The translations under genes were made by a program, and so were the position numbers. A model generated the notes under the pieces. It searched no databases and had not been told where the DNA came from. It worked only from the letters and a program-made list of their open reading frames with translations. Shown here one piece after another: positions 40,273-49,397 of a stretch of DNA of 64,000 nucleotides. Source of the stretch: Actinokineospora terrae. Its GTDB lineage: Bacteria > Actinomycetota > Actinomycetes > Mycobacteriales > Pseudonocardiaceae. The first letter of the stretch is position 1. Each line of letters starts with the position of its first letter. The stretch is taken from the NCBI RefSeq assembly GCF_900111175.1, contig NZ_FOGI01000006.1, forward strand, positions 314,980 to 378,979. The letters are read 5' to 3'.

Positions 40273-41639
40273 CCGCCCCACCGAGCAGCACCGGCCGCCT
40301 GCCCACCCAGTCCCGCCACCCCACCCCCGACGACGACACCCCGGAGGGCGGCGCCCCCGCCCGCGCGGGGCGGTCGCCCCGGGCACGGCGCGGCTCGGTG
40401 CGCGACCAGCGCGAACCCGGCCAACAGCGGGAAACGACCCGGTCCGACGAGGACGACCGGGGTGTCGGTGCGGAACATGGTGAATCGGTGACCGGTAGAG
40501 CACAAGCACGGCAAGACCCCATCCCCCCGGACGCGGACGGTCCCACCCAGACCGCCCGCACCCTCGGCACACCCCCCAGGCGAACCCCCCGTTCGACCCG
40601 GACCACGACCGCCGACCAGGAGACCTCCGGCTCACCCAGCCGCTCCCGCCGCCGCTCGCCCGGCACGGACCCCGACAGCCCCGGCTCGACCGGCCGCCGC
40701 CGGTCTGCCGGGTCGGACGCTGGGACTTCCGGGCGCGCGGCTTCCGGTCGTCGGTCGACCGAGGCTGATCTCGACGGGTCCGGTTCCGGTGGTCGTCGGT
40801 CGGCTCGGGCTGACGGGGATGGCTCGGGGCGGTCTGTTCGTGGTGCGCGGAGCACGGTGCCCACTGGCCGCGCGGCCCGCAAGAGCCGGGCAGCCCAGTC
40901 CACTGTGGAAACCCCAGGCCAGGTCGGCTTGCTTGAGACGCCGCCCAAGCCGCGACGAGCTGTTCAGCGACCGCGTACGGCCGCCGCGGAGCGCGCCTAC
41001 GCGCGGCGGGCCCAGCGTGAGGGGGTCCGCCCGCACACATCGTCGGCTCGGGTGGCCGAGGAGGCCAGCGCGGGCCGGGCGTCGTTCGTGGTCCTGATCA
41101 TCGCGCTGCTCGCCGTCGGTGTGGCGACGACGCTGTGGTTGACCACCCAGGCCATCGCGGACTCGTACCGCCTGGAGGGCGCCAAGCGCGCGGCGGGTGA
41201 GCTCGCCGAGCAGGCGGCCCTGCTGCAGCAGGAGGTCACCCAGCAGGAGGCCGCCCCCGCCCTCGCCAAGCGCGCCCAGGACCTGGGCATGGTCCCCGCG
41301 GGCGACGCGGCCTGGCTCAGGCTCAAGCCCGACGGCACCGTCGAACTGGTCGGCACCGCCAAGCCCGCCACCCCACCAGCCGACCCAGCCCCACCCGCGG
41401 CCACCCCCACCCCCACTGACCCCACCCCACCCGCCGCGGACGGCACCACCCCACCCGCGGGCCAGGCACCCCCCGGCGGCACCACCACCGGCCAGCCCGC
41501 CGCAGGCCAACCCGCCCCCGGAGCCGAACAGCCCACCCCAGCCGCGGGCGTGGCCCAGGCAACCCCCCTGAGCCCCAACCAACCCCGCATCGACCCCGCC
41601 GAAGGCCACACCACCCCACCCCCGGGCGGAGCAGGCTGA
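40269..41639 (+). CDS. ftsL: FtsL-type divisome protein with long disordered N-terminus
   Basis: A bitopic division protein expected to join FtsQ and FtsB and to activate FtsWI. The 456-residue protein is far longer than usual for FtsL. About 265 residues of Ser/Arg/Pro/Gly-rich, low-complexity sequence come first. One membrane helix follows (SFVVLIIALLAVGVATTLWL, about residues 270-290), then a short coiled coil (LEGAKRAAGELAEQAALLQQ) and a ~110-residue Pro/Thr/Ala-rich tail. Identity rests on position between rsmH and ftsI and on topology, as FtsL sequences diverge fast. GTG 40269 overlaps the rsmH stop. Confidence 0.82.
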   Translation: MTAPPSSTGRLPTQSRHPTPDDDTPEGGAPARAGRSPRARRGSVRDQREPGQQRETTRSDEDDRGVGAEHGESVTGRAQARQDPIPPDADGPTQTARTLGTPPRRTPRSTRTTTADQETSGSPSRSRRRSPGTDPDSPGSTGRRRSAGSDAGTSGRAASGRRSTEADLDGSGSGGRRSARADGDGSGRSVRGARSTVPTGRAARKSRAAQSTVETPGQVGLLETPPKPRRAVQRPRTAAAERAYARRAQREGVRPHTSSARVAEEASAGRASFVVLIIALLAVGVATTLWLTTQAIADSYRLEGAKRAAGELAEQAALLQQEVTQQEAAPALAKRAQDLGMVPAGDAAWLRLKPDGTVELVGTAKPATPPADPAPPAATPTPTDPTPPAADGTTPPAGQAPPGGTTTGQPAAGQPAPGAEQPTPAAGVAQATPLSPNQPRIDPAEGHTTPPPGGAG

Positions 41640-42439
41640 TGCCACCCCGCCGCTCGGCGACCACCGGCCCGGGGTCCCCCCGGACCCAGGTAACCCGACC
41701 CCGGCGGACCTCAGCCCACACCCGGCCTGCGGACCCGGACCACGACACCACCCGCCCCCCGGAATCCCCCACCCCCACCCGGGCGGTGGGCTCCGGCCAC
41801 GACACCAGCCGCTCGGCCCTTGGCGCTGCCATGGCCCGTACGCGCGAGGGTGATCGCCTCGGCCCCCGCAACGGGTTGATCGACTCCCAAGCCATCTCCA
41901 CCCGAGCGGTAGGCCACCGCAGGCCAGAACCTCCCGTTGAGTCTGCGGATGTCTCCGGAAGCCGGCCGCACCGGCTAGTCCGGACGCGGGCAGTCAGGGC
42001 GCGAGTCCCCGTAGCGACGGGTTGGCGGATGTCGTTCCGCGCTGCGCATGGAGAGCCGAGCGGAGCGCGCGCCGATGTTGTCCAGGTTGTGCTCTCTGGC
42101 CTCCTGATCTGGGACGGGCTTTCCAGGGACGTGCGCCCCGTGGGTCAGCTGCCGTGTGGTCATCCCGCGGGCGACGAGACCGAGGGTGGCGATCGGGCAC
42201 CTCGGGGGAAGCGCGGCGGCGATGTGCCGCGGGGTGAGGACGCGGAAGGTGGTCTGGAGTCCCGGAAGTTGCCTTGGGGGGCGGCTGTGAGGGCTGAGCG
42301 CATCGAGAGCGTGGCGTCAGTGATGCGGGGGAGTGCGGCCAAGAGTTGTGCTGCGGGCTCCGCGGCGGACTGGGTGTGCCAACGGACGATGGACGCGGGA
42401 GTGGTGGAGAACCGCGTGGCGGGGGTGAGGGCGGCGTGA
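41639..42439 (+). CDS. Doubtful reading frame between ftsL and ftsI
   Basis: A 266-codon open frame. ATG 41639 shares its first base with the ftsL stop, and its TGA overlaps the GTG proposed for ftsI (GTGA, 42436-42439), the same junction seen all along this cluster. Against it, the translation is Arg/Pro/Thr-rich without recognisable domains, it has one weak hydrophobic patch (VVQVVLSGLLIW), and its third-position GC bias fades after the first third. It may be a fast-evolving linker protein, a decayed gene or simply an open non-coding insert. Confidence 0.35.
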   Translation: MPPRRSATTGPGSPRTQVTRPRRTSAHTRPADPDHDTTRPPESPTPTRAVGSGHDTSRSALGAAMARTREGDRLGPRNGLIDSQAISTRAVGHRRPEPPVESADVSGSRPHRLVRTRAVRARVPVATGWRMSFRAAHGEPSGARADVVQVVLSGLLIWDGLSRDVRPVGQLPCGHPAGDETEGGDRAPRGKRGGDVPRGEDAEGGLESRKLPWGAAVRAERIESVASVMRGSAAKSCAAGSAADWVCQRTMDAGVVENRVAGVRAA

Positions 42440-44991
42440 GTGACGTGCGGCGAGGTGGCGGTTCGGGGGACGGACGGGATGGCGGTCGGGCGCTGTCTCG
42501 TGGGGATGGCCGCGGGGATGCAGGTGCTCGGCGGGCTAGCGGCGCGAGCGGCGGTCGTGACAGTGGCAAGGGGCCGCGTCTGGGAGATAGCGGCACAGGT
42601 GTGCGGCGGGGCGGGGGAGTGAGCGATGGTCGGGAGCCGCGTGGTGGAGATGCGGGTGTGCGGCGAGGTAGTGGCATGAGTGGTGGGCGGGACGGTGGTG
42701 GGGAGCTGCGCCGTGGGGACGGGAGTGCTGCTGGTGGGCGGCGGAGCGGTGATGGGAGTGCCGCCGCGGGCGGGCGGCACGGCGGCGGAGTGGGTGGTGG
42801 TCGGGAGTCGCGTGGTGGGGATGGCGGCGGTGCTGGTGTGCGGCGGGGGAGTGGCGTGAGTGGTGGGCGGGACGGTGGTAGGGAGCTGCGGCGTGGTGAT
42901 GGGGGTGCCGCGGGTGGGCCGCGGGGTAGCGGGATGAGTGGTGGGCGGGACGGCAGTCGGGAATTGCGTCGGGGGGATGGGGGCGGCGCGGGGCGGGGTG
43001 GGGCGCGGGATGTGCGTCGCGGGGATGGTGCTGGGGGTGTGCCGCGGGGCGGTGCTGGTGGTCGAGGTGGGGGTGCGCAGGCGGGGCATGCTCGGGGGAA
43101 GGGCAAGGGGGCGAAGCGGCGGGGTGTGTCGCCGATGCGGTTGCGGCGGGTGACCAAGCGGTCGGCCGGGACCGACCACCGGGTGCGGGTGGTCGTGGTG
43201 CGGTTCCTGTTGATCGCGTCGCTGGTGGCGGCCGGGTTGAAGCTGGTGCAGGTCCAGGGGTTCGAGGCGGAGGCACTCGCGGCCCGCGCGGAGCGGCAGC
43301 GGCTGCTGAACCTGCCCATCCCGGCGACCCGGGGCTCCATTGTGGACCGCAACGGGGTCGAGCTGGCGTTCAGCGTGGACGTGAAGGCCCTGGCCTACCG
43401 GCCCGCCGCGCAGCGCAAGGCGTTGGAGGAGTTGGCGGCCAAGAGCAAGGCGAAGGACGTGGTGACCTTCGACGAGGAGACCGCGTCCATCGCCGCCGAC
43501 ATGGCCAGGGTGCTGGGGTCGCAGGTCTCCGAGCAGGACCTGCTGACCAAGCTGCGGTCGGAGGACAAGTTCACCTACCTCGCCACCGATGTCGAGCCCG
43601 CCAAGGCGCGCGAGCTGGTGGCGCTGCACGGCTCGCTCAACGTCGAGGACCGGGCCAAGCGCGAGTACCCCGGCGGCTCGCTGGCGGCCAACGTGCTCGG
43701 GTACGCGAACTGGCGGATGGAGGACCCGGAGCAGAAGAAGCACAGCCTGCACGGCCTGATCGGGCTGGAGATGCTGCGCGACAACGACCTGTCCGGCACG
43801 CCGGGTGTGCAGGTCGTGGAGACCGCGAGCGGTACCGACGTGGTGATCGTCGGCGCGCCCAACAAGGTGCAGCCCGCCGTCAACGGGTCCGATGTCGAGC
43901 TGACCATCGACGCCGACCTGCAGTACTTCGTGCAGCAGAAGGCCGCCGAGTTCGGCAAGCGCAGCCAGGCCAAGAGCGTCAGCGTCGTGGTGCTCGACGC
44001 CAAGACCGGCGAGATCTACGCCCTGGCCAACGACAAGACCTTCGACCCGAACGCACCGGGCGGCCTGGACCCCAAGCTGCTCAACGACGCCGCGGTCACC
44101 ACCCCGTACGAGCCGGGCTCGGTCAACAAGATCGTCACCGCCATGGGCGCGATCGAGTACGGCATCACCACCCCGGACGCGGTGCACTCGGTGCCCGGCT
44201 CCGTCCAGGTGGCCGACCGGACCGTCAGCGACGCCTGGCCGCACGGCCGGATCAACCTGACCACCACCGGCGTCTTCGCCAAGTCCTCCAACGTCGGCAC
44301 GCTGATGCTCGCCGACCAGATCGGCCAGGACCGCTACGCCGCGCTGCTGGACAAGCTGGGCATCGGCAAGCGCACCGGCGTCGGGCTGCCCGGCGAGAGC
44401 CCGGGCAGGCTGCTGCCGCGCAACCAGTGGTCCGGCAGCACCTTCGGCAACCTGCCCATCGGCCAGGGCCTGTCGATGACCGTGCTGCAGATGGCGGGCA
44501 TGTACCAGGCCATCGCCAACGACGGGGTCAGGGTGCCGCCCAGGATCGTGCGGGCCAAGATCGCCCCGGACGGGACGAGGGTGGAGGAACCGCGCCCGGA
44601 GGCGGTGCGCGTGGTGAGCCCCGAGACCGCGCGCACGACCCGCGACATGCTGCGCGCGGTGACGCAGAAGGCGCCCAACGGCAACAGCGGTACCGCACCC
44701 GCCGCCGCGGTGACCGGGTACCAGATCTCCGGCAAGACAGGCACGGCGCAGCAGTTCGACCAGGCGGCGGGCCGCTACAGCGACTCCAAGTACTGGATCA
44801 CCTTCGCCGGGATCCTGCCCGCCGACTCGCCCCGGTTCGTGGTGGGCATGGTCTACGACACGCCCTCGTACTCCACTCCGGACGGTCACTCCGCCGCGCC
44901 GTTCTTCCACGACGTGGCCGCGTTCCTGACCCAGCGCTACTCCATCCCCCTCTCCACCGAGGCGGCGCCGGTCGTCCCGCTGGTCAGGTAG
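42436..44991 (+). CDS. ftsI: Septal peptidoglycan transpeptidase FtsI (PBP3/PbpB)
   Basis: A class B penicillin-binding protein that cross-links septal peptidoglycan. From GTG 42436 it has 851 residues. Residues 1-240 are a Gly/Arg/Asp/Ser-rich repetitive extension, then a membrane helix (about 248-268) and the dimerisation domain from RGSIVDRNGVELAFS. The transpeptidase domain shows Ser562 in EPGSVNK (SxxK), KSSN (SxN) and SGKTGTAQ (KTG). The body is very like mycobacterial PbpB. An alternative start, ATG 43135, would drop the repetitive region and leave about 618 residues; its ribosome site is weak. A strong hairpin follows the gene. Confidence 0.92.
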   Translation: MSDVRRGGGSGDGRDGGRALSRGDGRGDAGARRASGASGGRDSGKGPRLGDSGTGVRRGGGVSDGREPRGGDAGVRRGSGMSGGRDGGGELRRGDGSAAGGRRSGDGSAAAGGRHGGGVGGGRESRGGDGGGAGVRRGSGVSGGRDGGRELRRGDGGAAGGPRGSGMSGGRDGSRELRRGDGGGAGRGGARDVRRGDGAGGVPRGGAGGRGGGAQAGHARGKGKGAKRRGVSPMRLRRVTKRSAGTDHRVRVVVVRFLLIASLVAAGLKLVQVQGFEAEALAARAERQRLLNLPIPATRGSIVDRNGVELAFSVDVKALAYRPAAQRKALEELAAKSKAKDVVTFDEETASIAADMARVLGSQVSEQDLLTKLRSEDKFTYLATDVEPAKARELVALHGSLNVEDRAKREYPGGSLAANVLGYANWRMEDPEQKKHSLHGLIGLEMLRDNDLSGTPGVQVVETASGTDVVIVGAPNKVQPAVNGSDVELTIDADLQYFVQQKAAEFGKRSQAKSVSVVVLDAKTGEIYALANDKTFDPNAPGGLDPKLLNDAAVTTPYEPGSVNKIVTAMGAIEYGITTPDAVHSVPGSVQVADRTVSDAWPHGRINLTTTGVFAKSSNVGTLMLADQIGQDRYAALLDKLGIGKRTGVGLPGESPGRLLPRNQWSGSTFGNLPIGQGLSMTVLQMAGMYQAIANDGVRVPPRIVRAKIAPDGTRVEEPRPEAVRVVSPETARTTRDMLRAVTQKAPNGNSGTAPAAAVTGYQISGKTGTAQQFDQAAGRYSDSKYWITFAGILPADSPRFVVGMVYDTPSYSTPDGHSAAPFFHDVAAFLTQRYSIPLSTEAAPVVPLVR
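42679..43002 (+). repeat. ftsI: Degenerate repeats encoding SGGRDG..ELRRGDG in ftsI
   Basis: Three copies of a 45-base unit start at 42679, 42859 and 42937. Each encodes (G)SG[MV]SGGRDG..ELRRGDG, separated by further Gly/Arg/Asp-rich sequence. The DNA copies differ mostly at third positions, so they seem to have duplicated and then been kept under protein-level constraint, or to be drifting. Confidence 0.7.
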
Positions 44992-45028
44992 CGGATCGCG
45001 CCGGGGTCGTCCGCTGAGGACGGTGTGC

Positions 45029-45063
45029 CGGGGCGGGCCCGGCGACCACCCGGGCCCGCCCCG
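45029..45063 (+). terminator. Strong hairpin between ftsI and murE
   Basis: Fourteen-bp perfect stem CGGGGCGGGCCCGG (45029-45042) and CCGGGCCCGCCCCG (45050-45063) with a 7-nt loop and no T tract. It would end the mraZ-ftsI transcript, so murE needs its own promoter. Confidence 0.75.
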
Positions 45064-45272
45064 CTTCGGTGCGCGCCGTGCGCGCTGGATCGTGGTGAAC
45101 ACAAGTTCGACGGTACGCCGATCGCAAGGCCTGTGACCTGCGAAAACGATGACCACCCGATCGTGTGACCGGACCGGGGTCGGTGCCGGGTGGCGATCAC
45201 TGTGCGCTCACCTACCGCATACCGCCGGGGTCCCGCGATCGAGGGGCCGCGTGGTCGCCCTCCGTGCGCAGG

Positions 45273-45278
45273 TAGCCT
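45273..45278 (+). promoter_or_regulatory. -10 element for a leaderless murE transcript
   Basis: TAGCCT fits TANNNT and ends 8 bp before the GTG of murE, the spacing of a leaderless actinobacterial start. No ribosome site precedes the GTG. I saw no clear -35. Confidence 0.4.
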
Positions 45279-45286
45279 TCCGCGAC

Positions 45287-46855
45287 GTGCCCGCCAAGCT
45301 CGAAGGCAAGGCTGTCACAGCGCCGCCTCGCCCCACCCGGATCCAGCCCGTCCCGCTCGCCACGCTGATCGCGCGCGCGGACGCCCGGCTCTCCACGGGG
45401 GACGCCACCGCGGACCCGGTGTCCGATGTGGTCGTCACAGGCGCGACGCTGCGCGCACAGCACGTCCTTCCCGGAGACCTGTTCGCCGCGCTGCCCGGCG
45501 CCCGTGCGCACGGCGCCGACTTCGCCGCCCAGGCGGTCGCCTCCGGCGCCGTCGCCGTCCTCACCGATCCCACCGGGGCCGAGCACCCGGCCGTGCGGGA
45601 CTCGGGTCTGCCGGTGGTCGTCCACCCGGACCCGCGTGCCGCGCTAGGCCCACTCGCCGCGTGGGTCTACGGGGAGCCGTCGTTGGCGCTGAGCGTGCTC
45701 GGTGTGACCGGCACGTCCGGTAAGACCACCACCAGCTACCTCGTCGACGCGGGTCTCGCCGCGGCAGGCCTGACGACCGGGTTGATCGGCACCGTCGAGA
45801 CCCGCATCGCGGGCAACCGGCTCGCCAGCGCGTTCACCACACCCGAGGCCCCCGACCTGCAGGCGCTGCTGGCGGTGATGGTCGAGCGCGGTGTCACGCA
45901 CGTGCCGATGGAGGTCTCCAGCCACGCGCTGCGGCTGGGCCGGGTCGCGGGCACGCGCTTCGCCGTGGGGGCGTTCACCAACCTCTCGCAGGACCACCTG
46001 GACTTCCACCCCGACATGGAGGACTACTTCCAGGCCAAGGCGCTGCTGTTCGACGGCCGCTCCGCCGCCGAGGTCGTCTGCGTCGACCAGGAGTGGGGGC
46101 GCAGGCTCGTGCGCGAGCACACCACCACCGTGTCCACCACCGGGGCGGCCGACTGGACCGCGTCGGACCTGCGCGTCTCGCTCAGCGGCGAGCAGACCTT
46201 CCGCGTCCACGCCCCCGGTGGCAGGACCGCCGAGGCGACGCTGCCGATGCCCGGCACCTTCAACGTCGCCAACGCCCTGCTCGCGGCGGCGATCCTGGAC
46301 ACCGCCGGGGTGCCGATCGACGCCATCGTCGAGGGGTTCGCCCAGGTCAGGGTGCCCGGCCGGATGGAACGGGTGGCGCTGGGGCAGGACTTCACCGCCG
46401 TCGTGGACTACTCGCACAAGCCGGCGGCCGTCGCGCTCGCCCTCGACGCGATGCGGGCGCGCACCGACGGCCGGGTGATCGTCGTGCTCGGCTGCGGCGG
46501 CGACCGCGACTCCGCCAAGCGCCCGCTGATGGGCGCGGCCGCGGCCAGGCGCAGCGACCTGCTCGTGGTCACCGACGACAACCCGCGCAGCGAGGACCCG
46601 GCCGCGATCCGGGCCGCCATGCTCGCCGGGGCCACCGAGGTGCCGTCCGCGGAGCGCGGCGAGGTCGTCGACATCGGCGACCGCAGGCGGGCTATCGTCA
46701 CCGCGGTCGCGAACGCCCGCGATGGGGACGTGGTCGTCATCGCGGGTAAGGGCCACGAGACAGGCCAAGAGGTCGCGGGCGTTGTGCATCCCTTCTCAGA
46801 CCGCGACGAGCTCGCCGCGGCCATCCGCGAGCGACTGGGCACGGTGACCGAATGA
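45287..46855 (+). CDS. murE: UDP-MurNAc-tripeptide synthetase MurE
   Basis: Adds the third residue to the peptidoglycan stem peptide in the cytoplasm. 522 residues with three Mur-ligase domains: the N-terminal UDP-binding part, the ATPase with VLGVTGTSGKTTTSYLVD and the MEVSSHAL block, and the C-terminal domain. DDNPRSEDP (the DNPR box) predicts meso-diaminopimelate as the amino acid added. GTG 45287 was chosen from the nearby -10 and the family start. The stop overlaps murF (ATGA, 46852-46855). Confidence 0.95.
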   Translation: MPAKLEGKAVTAPPRPTRIQPVPLATLIARADARLSTGDATADPVSDVVVTGATLRAQHVLPGDLFAALPGARAHGADFAAQAVASGAVAVLTDPTGAEHPAVRDSGLPVVVHPDPRAALGPLAAWVYGEPSLALSVLGVTGTSGKTTTSYLVDAGLAAAGLTTGLIGTVETRIAGNRLASAFTTPEAPDLQALLAVMVERGVTHVPMEVSSHALRLGRVAGTRFAVGAFTNLSQDHLDFHPDMEDYFQAKALLFDGRSAAEVVCVDQEWGRRLVREHTTTVSTTGAADWTASDLRVSLSGEQTFRVHAPGGRTAEATLPMPGTFNVANALLAAAILDTAGVPIDAIVEGFAQVRVPGRMERVALGQDFTAVVDYSHKPAAVALALDAMRARTDGRVIVVLGCGGDRDSAKRPLMGAAAARRSDLLVVTDDNPRSEDPAAIRAAMLAGATEVPSAERGEVVDIGDRRRAIVTAVANARDGDVVVIAGKGHETGQEVAGVVHPFSDRDELAAAIRERLGTVTE

Positions 46856-48315
46856 TCCCCCTTACCCTGCGAGAGGTCGCTGACATCGTCGGCGGCACGG
46901 TGCACCAAGCGGATCCGGCGGCAGTGGTGACCGGCACCGTGGAGTTCGACTCCCGGGAGATCACGGCGGGCGGACTCTTCGTCGCGCTGCCCGGCGACAA
47001 GGTCGACGGACACGACTACGCCGCGAAGGCCGTCGAGTCCGGCGCGGTCGCGGTCCTGGCCGCGCGGGCGGTGGACGCTCCGGCGATCATCGTGCCGCCG
47101 GTGTCCGAGGCGCACACGCGCTCGGTGGCGCTGACCGGCGACAAAGACGGATCAGGCGCGGCGGTGCTCGCGGCGCTGGGACGGCTTGCCCGGTTTGTCG
47201 CAGACAGGCTCACCGCTGACGGCCTGACCGTTGTCGGTATCACGGGCTCCTCGGGTAAGACCTCGACGAAGGACCTCATCGCACAGGTGCTCGCGCCGCT
47301 GGGGTCGACCATCGCGCCGCCCGGGTCGTTCAACAACGAACTGGGCCACCCCTGGACCGTGCTGCGAGCGGACGGGCAGACCAAGCACCTCGTGCTGGAG
47401 CTGTCCGCGCGAGGCCCCGGCCACATCGCCGCCCTGTGCGACACCGCCCCGCCGCGCATCGGTGCCGTGCTCAACGTCGGCACCGCCCACCTTGGCGAAT
47501 TCGGTACCCGCGCGGACATCGCCCGCACCAAGGGCGAGCTGGTCGAGTCGCTGCCCGAGGACGGGATCGCGGTCCTCAACGCCGACGACCAGTTGGTGGC
47601 CGCGATGGCGTCCCGCACGAAGGCCAGGGTCGTGCTCGTCGGCGAGGCCGAGTCCGCCCAGGTGCGCGCCCTCGACATCACTCTCGACGACCAGGCGCGT
47701 GCGAGCTTCCTGCTGCGCACCCCCCAGGGCGACGCTCCGGTCTCCCTCGGCCTGCACGGAGCCCACCACGTGGGCAACGCCCTTACCGCCGCCGCCATCG
47801 CCCTGGAACTGGGCGCGACGGTGCAACAGGTGGCGGACAGCCTGACCGGCGCGCAGCGGGTTTCCGCGCGTCGGATGGAGGTCGTGACCCGCGACGACGG
47901 CGTCACCGTGGTCAACGACGCGTTCAACGCGAACCCCGAGTCCATGCGCGCGGCGCTCAAGACCTTGGCCACGATGGCCCGGTCAGGCAACCGCCGCCGG
48001 TCCTGGGCCGTCCTCGGGGTGATGGGTGAGCTGGGCGAGGAGTCGGTGCGCGCGCACGACGACATCGGCAGGCTCGCCGTTCGACTGGACATCAACCGCT
48101 TGGTGGTCGTCGGCGAGCTCGCTCGCGCGATGCACCAGGGGGCGAGCCTGGAAGGCTCGTGGGGAGAGGAGTCGGTGCTGGTGCCGGACGTCGATGCCGC
48201 GGTGGCGCTCTTGCGCGCCGAGTTGGCGCCAGGTGACGTTGTGCTCGTGAAGGCGTCCAAGGCCGCTGGCCTGTGGCGGGTCGCCGAGGCGCTGGTGGCG
48301 GGGGACGCCAGGTGA
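46852..48315 (+). CDS. murF: UDP-MurNAc-tripeptide--D-Ala-D-Ala ligase MurF
   Basis: Adds the D-Ala-D-Ala dipeptide, completing UDP-MurNAc-pentapeptide. 487 residues; P-loop VVGITGSSGKTSTKDLIA, then PGSFNNELGHPWTVL, LELSARGPGHIA, NVGTAHLGEFGT and NDAFNANPESMRAALKTL are MurF landmarks. ATG 46852 overlaps the murE stop and its own stop overlaps mraY (GTGA, 48312-48315). Confidence 0.96.
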   Translation: MIPLTLREVADIVGGTVHQADPAAVVTGTVEFDSREITAGGLFVALPGDKVDGHDYAAKAVESGAVAVLAARAVDAPAIIVPPVSEAHTRSVALTGDKDGSGAAVLAALGRLARFVADRLTADGLTVVGITGSSGKTSTKDLIAQVLAPLGSTIAPPGSFNNELGHPWTVLRADGQTKHLVLELSARGPGHIAALCDTAPPRIGAVLNVGTAHLGEFGTRADIARTKGELVESLPEDGIAVLNADDQLVAAMASRTKARVVLVGEAESAQVRALDITLDDQARASFLLRTPQGDAPVSLGLHGAHHVGNALTAAAIALELGATVQQVADSLTGAQRVSARRMEVVTRDDGVTVVNDAFNANPESMRAALKTLATMARSGNRRRSWAVLGVMGELGEESVRAHDDIGRLAVRLDINRLVVVGELARAMHQGASLEGSWGEESVLVPDVDAAVALLRAELAPGDVVLVKASKAAGLWRVAEALVAGDAR

Positions 48316-49397
48316 AGAGCATCCTGATCGCCGCCGCGATCGCCATGGTCATCTCGATCCTGCTCACCCCGTACCTGATCCGGGTCTTCTCCCGGCAGGG
48401 CTTCGGGCAGGAGATCCGCGAAGAGGGCCCCGAGGGCCACAAGAGCAAGCGCGGCACCCCCACCATGGGTGGCGTGGCGATCATCATCGCCATGTGGGCC
48501 GGATACGGCACCTCGCACATCGTCAACGCCTGGTCCGGGCGGGGCGACTCGCCGACCGCCTCCGGCCTGCTGGTGCTGATGCTGGCCACCGGACTGGGCC
48601 TGGTCGGCTTCCTCGACGACTTCATCAAGATCCGCAAGCAGCGCAACCTGGGCCTGAACAAGACCGCGAAGATGGTCGGCCAGCTCGTCGTGGCGATCGT
48701 GTTCGCGGTCCTGGCGCTGCGTTTCCCCGACGAGCGTCAGCTGACCCCCGCCTCGGACAACCTGTCCTTCGTCCGTGACATCACCATCATCTCCTTCGGT
48801 GGCATCGGCTTCATCGTCTTCTGCTACCTGGCGGTGTCCGCGTGGTCGAACGCGGTGAACTTCACCGACGGCCTCGACGGCCTCGCGGGCGGCTCGTCGG
48901 CGATGGTCATGGGCACCTACGTGGTGATCTCGTTCTGGCAGTTCAGCCACGACTGCTCGCGGGTGGCCGAGCCAGCCTGCTTCGACGTGCGCGACCCGCT
49001 GGACCTGGCGATCGTGGCCGCGGCGGCGATGGGCGCCTGCATCGGCTTCCTGTGGTGGAACGCGGCACCCGCCAAGATCTTCATGGGCGACACCGGCTCG
49101 CTGGCGCTCGGCGGCCTGGTCGCAGGCCTGTCCATGACCACCCGCACCGAGCTGCTGATGATCGTGATCAGCGGCCTGTTCGTGGTCGAGATGGTGTCCG
49201 TGGTGCTGCAGATCGCGATCTTCCGCACCACCCGGCGGCGGCTGTTCCGGATGGCCCCGTTCCACCACCACTTCGAGCTGGCAGGCTGGGCGGAGACCAC
49301 GGTCATCATCCGGTTCTGGCTGCTCGCGGGCGTCTGCGCGATGTTCGGCCTCGGCTTGTTCTACGCCGACTGGCTCGCGCTGGGCGGCGGCGTGTGA
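48312..49397 (+). CDS. mraY: Phospho-MurNAc-pentapeptide transferase MraY
   Basis: An integral-membrane enzyme that makes lipid I by joining phospho-MurNAc-pentapeptide to undecaprenyl phosphate. 361 residues, about ten membrane helices. GHKSKRGTPTMGG, LGLVGFLDDFIKI (catalytic Asp pair), AVNFTDGLDGLAGG and MAPFHHHFEL are conserved MraY motifs. GTG 48312; coupled to murF and murD by 4-bp overlaps. Confidence 0.97.
   Translation: MKSILIAAAIAMVISILLTPYLIRVFSRQGFGQEIREEGPEGHKSKRGTPTMGGVAIIIAMWAGYGTSHIVNAWSGRGDSPTASGLLVLMLATGLGLVGFLDDFIKIRKQRNLGLNKTAKMVGQLVVAIVFAVLALRFPDERQLTPASDNLSFVRDITIISFGGIGFIVFCYLAVSAWSNAVNFTDGLDGLAGGSSAMVMGTYVVISFWQFSHDCSRVAEPACFDVRDPLDLAIVAAAAMGACIGFLWWNAAPAKIFMGDTGSLALGGLVAGLSMTTRTELLMIVISGLFVVEMVSVVLQIAIFRTTRRRLFRMAPFHHHFELAGWAETTVIIRFWLLAGVCAMFGLGLFYADWLALGGGV

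Noticed and set aside
42160..45156. Very long open frame on the minus strand opposite ftsI and the ftsL-ftsI interval
   Set aside because: Its codons mirror the GC-rich third positions of ftsI, it is Pro/His/Arg-rich without domains, and ftsI itself is certain.
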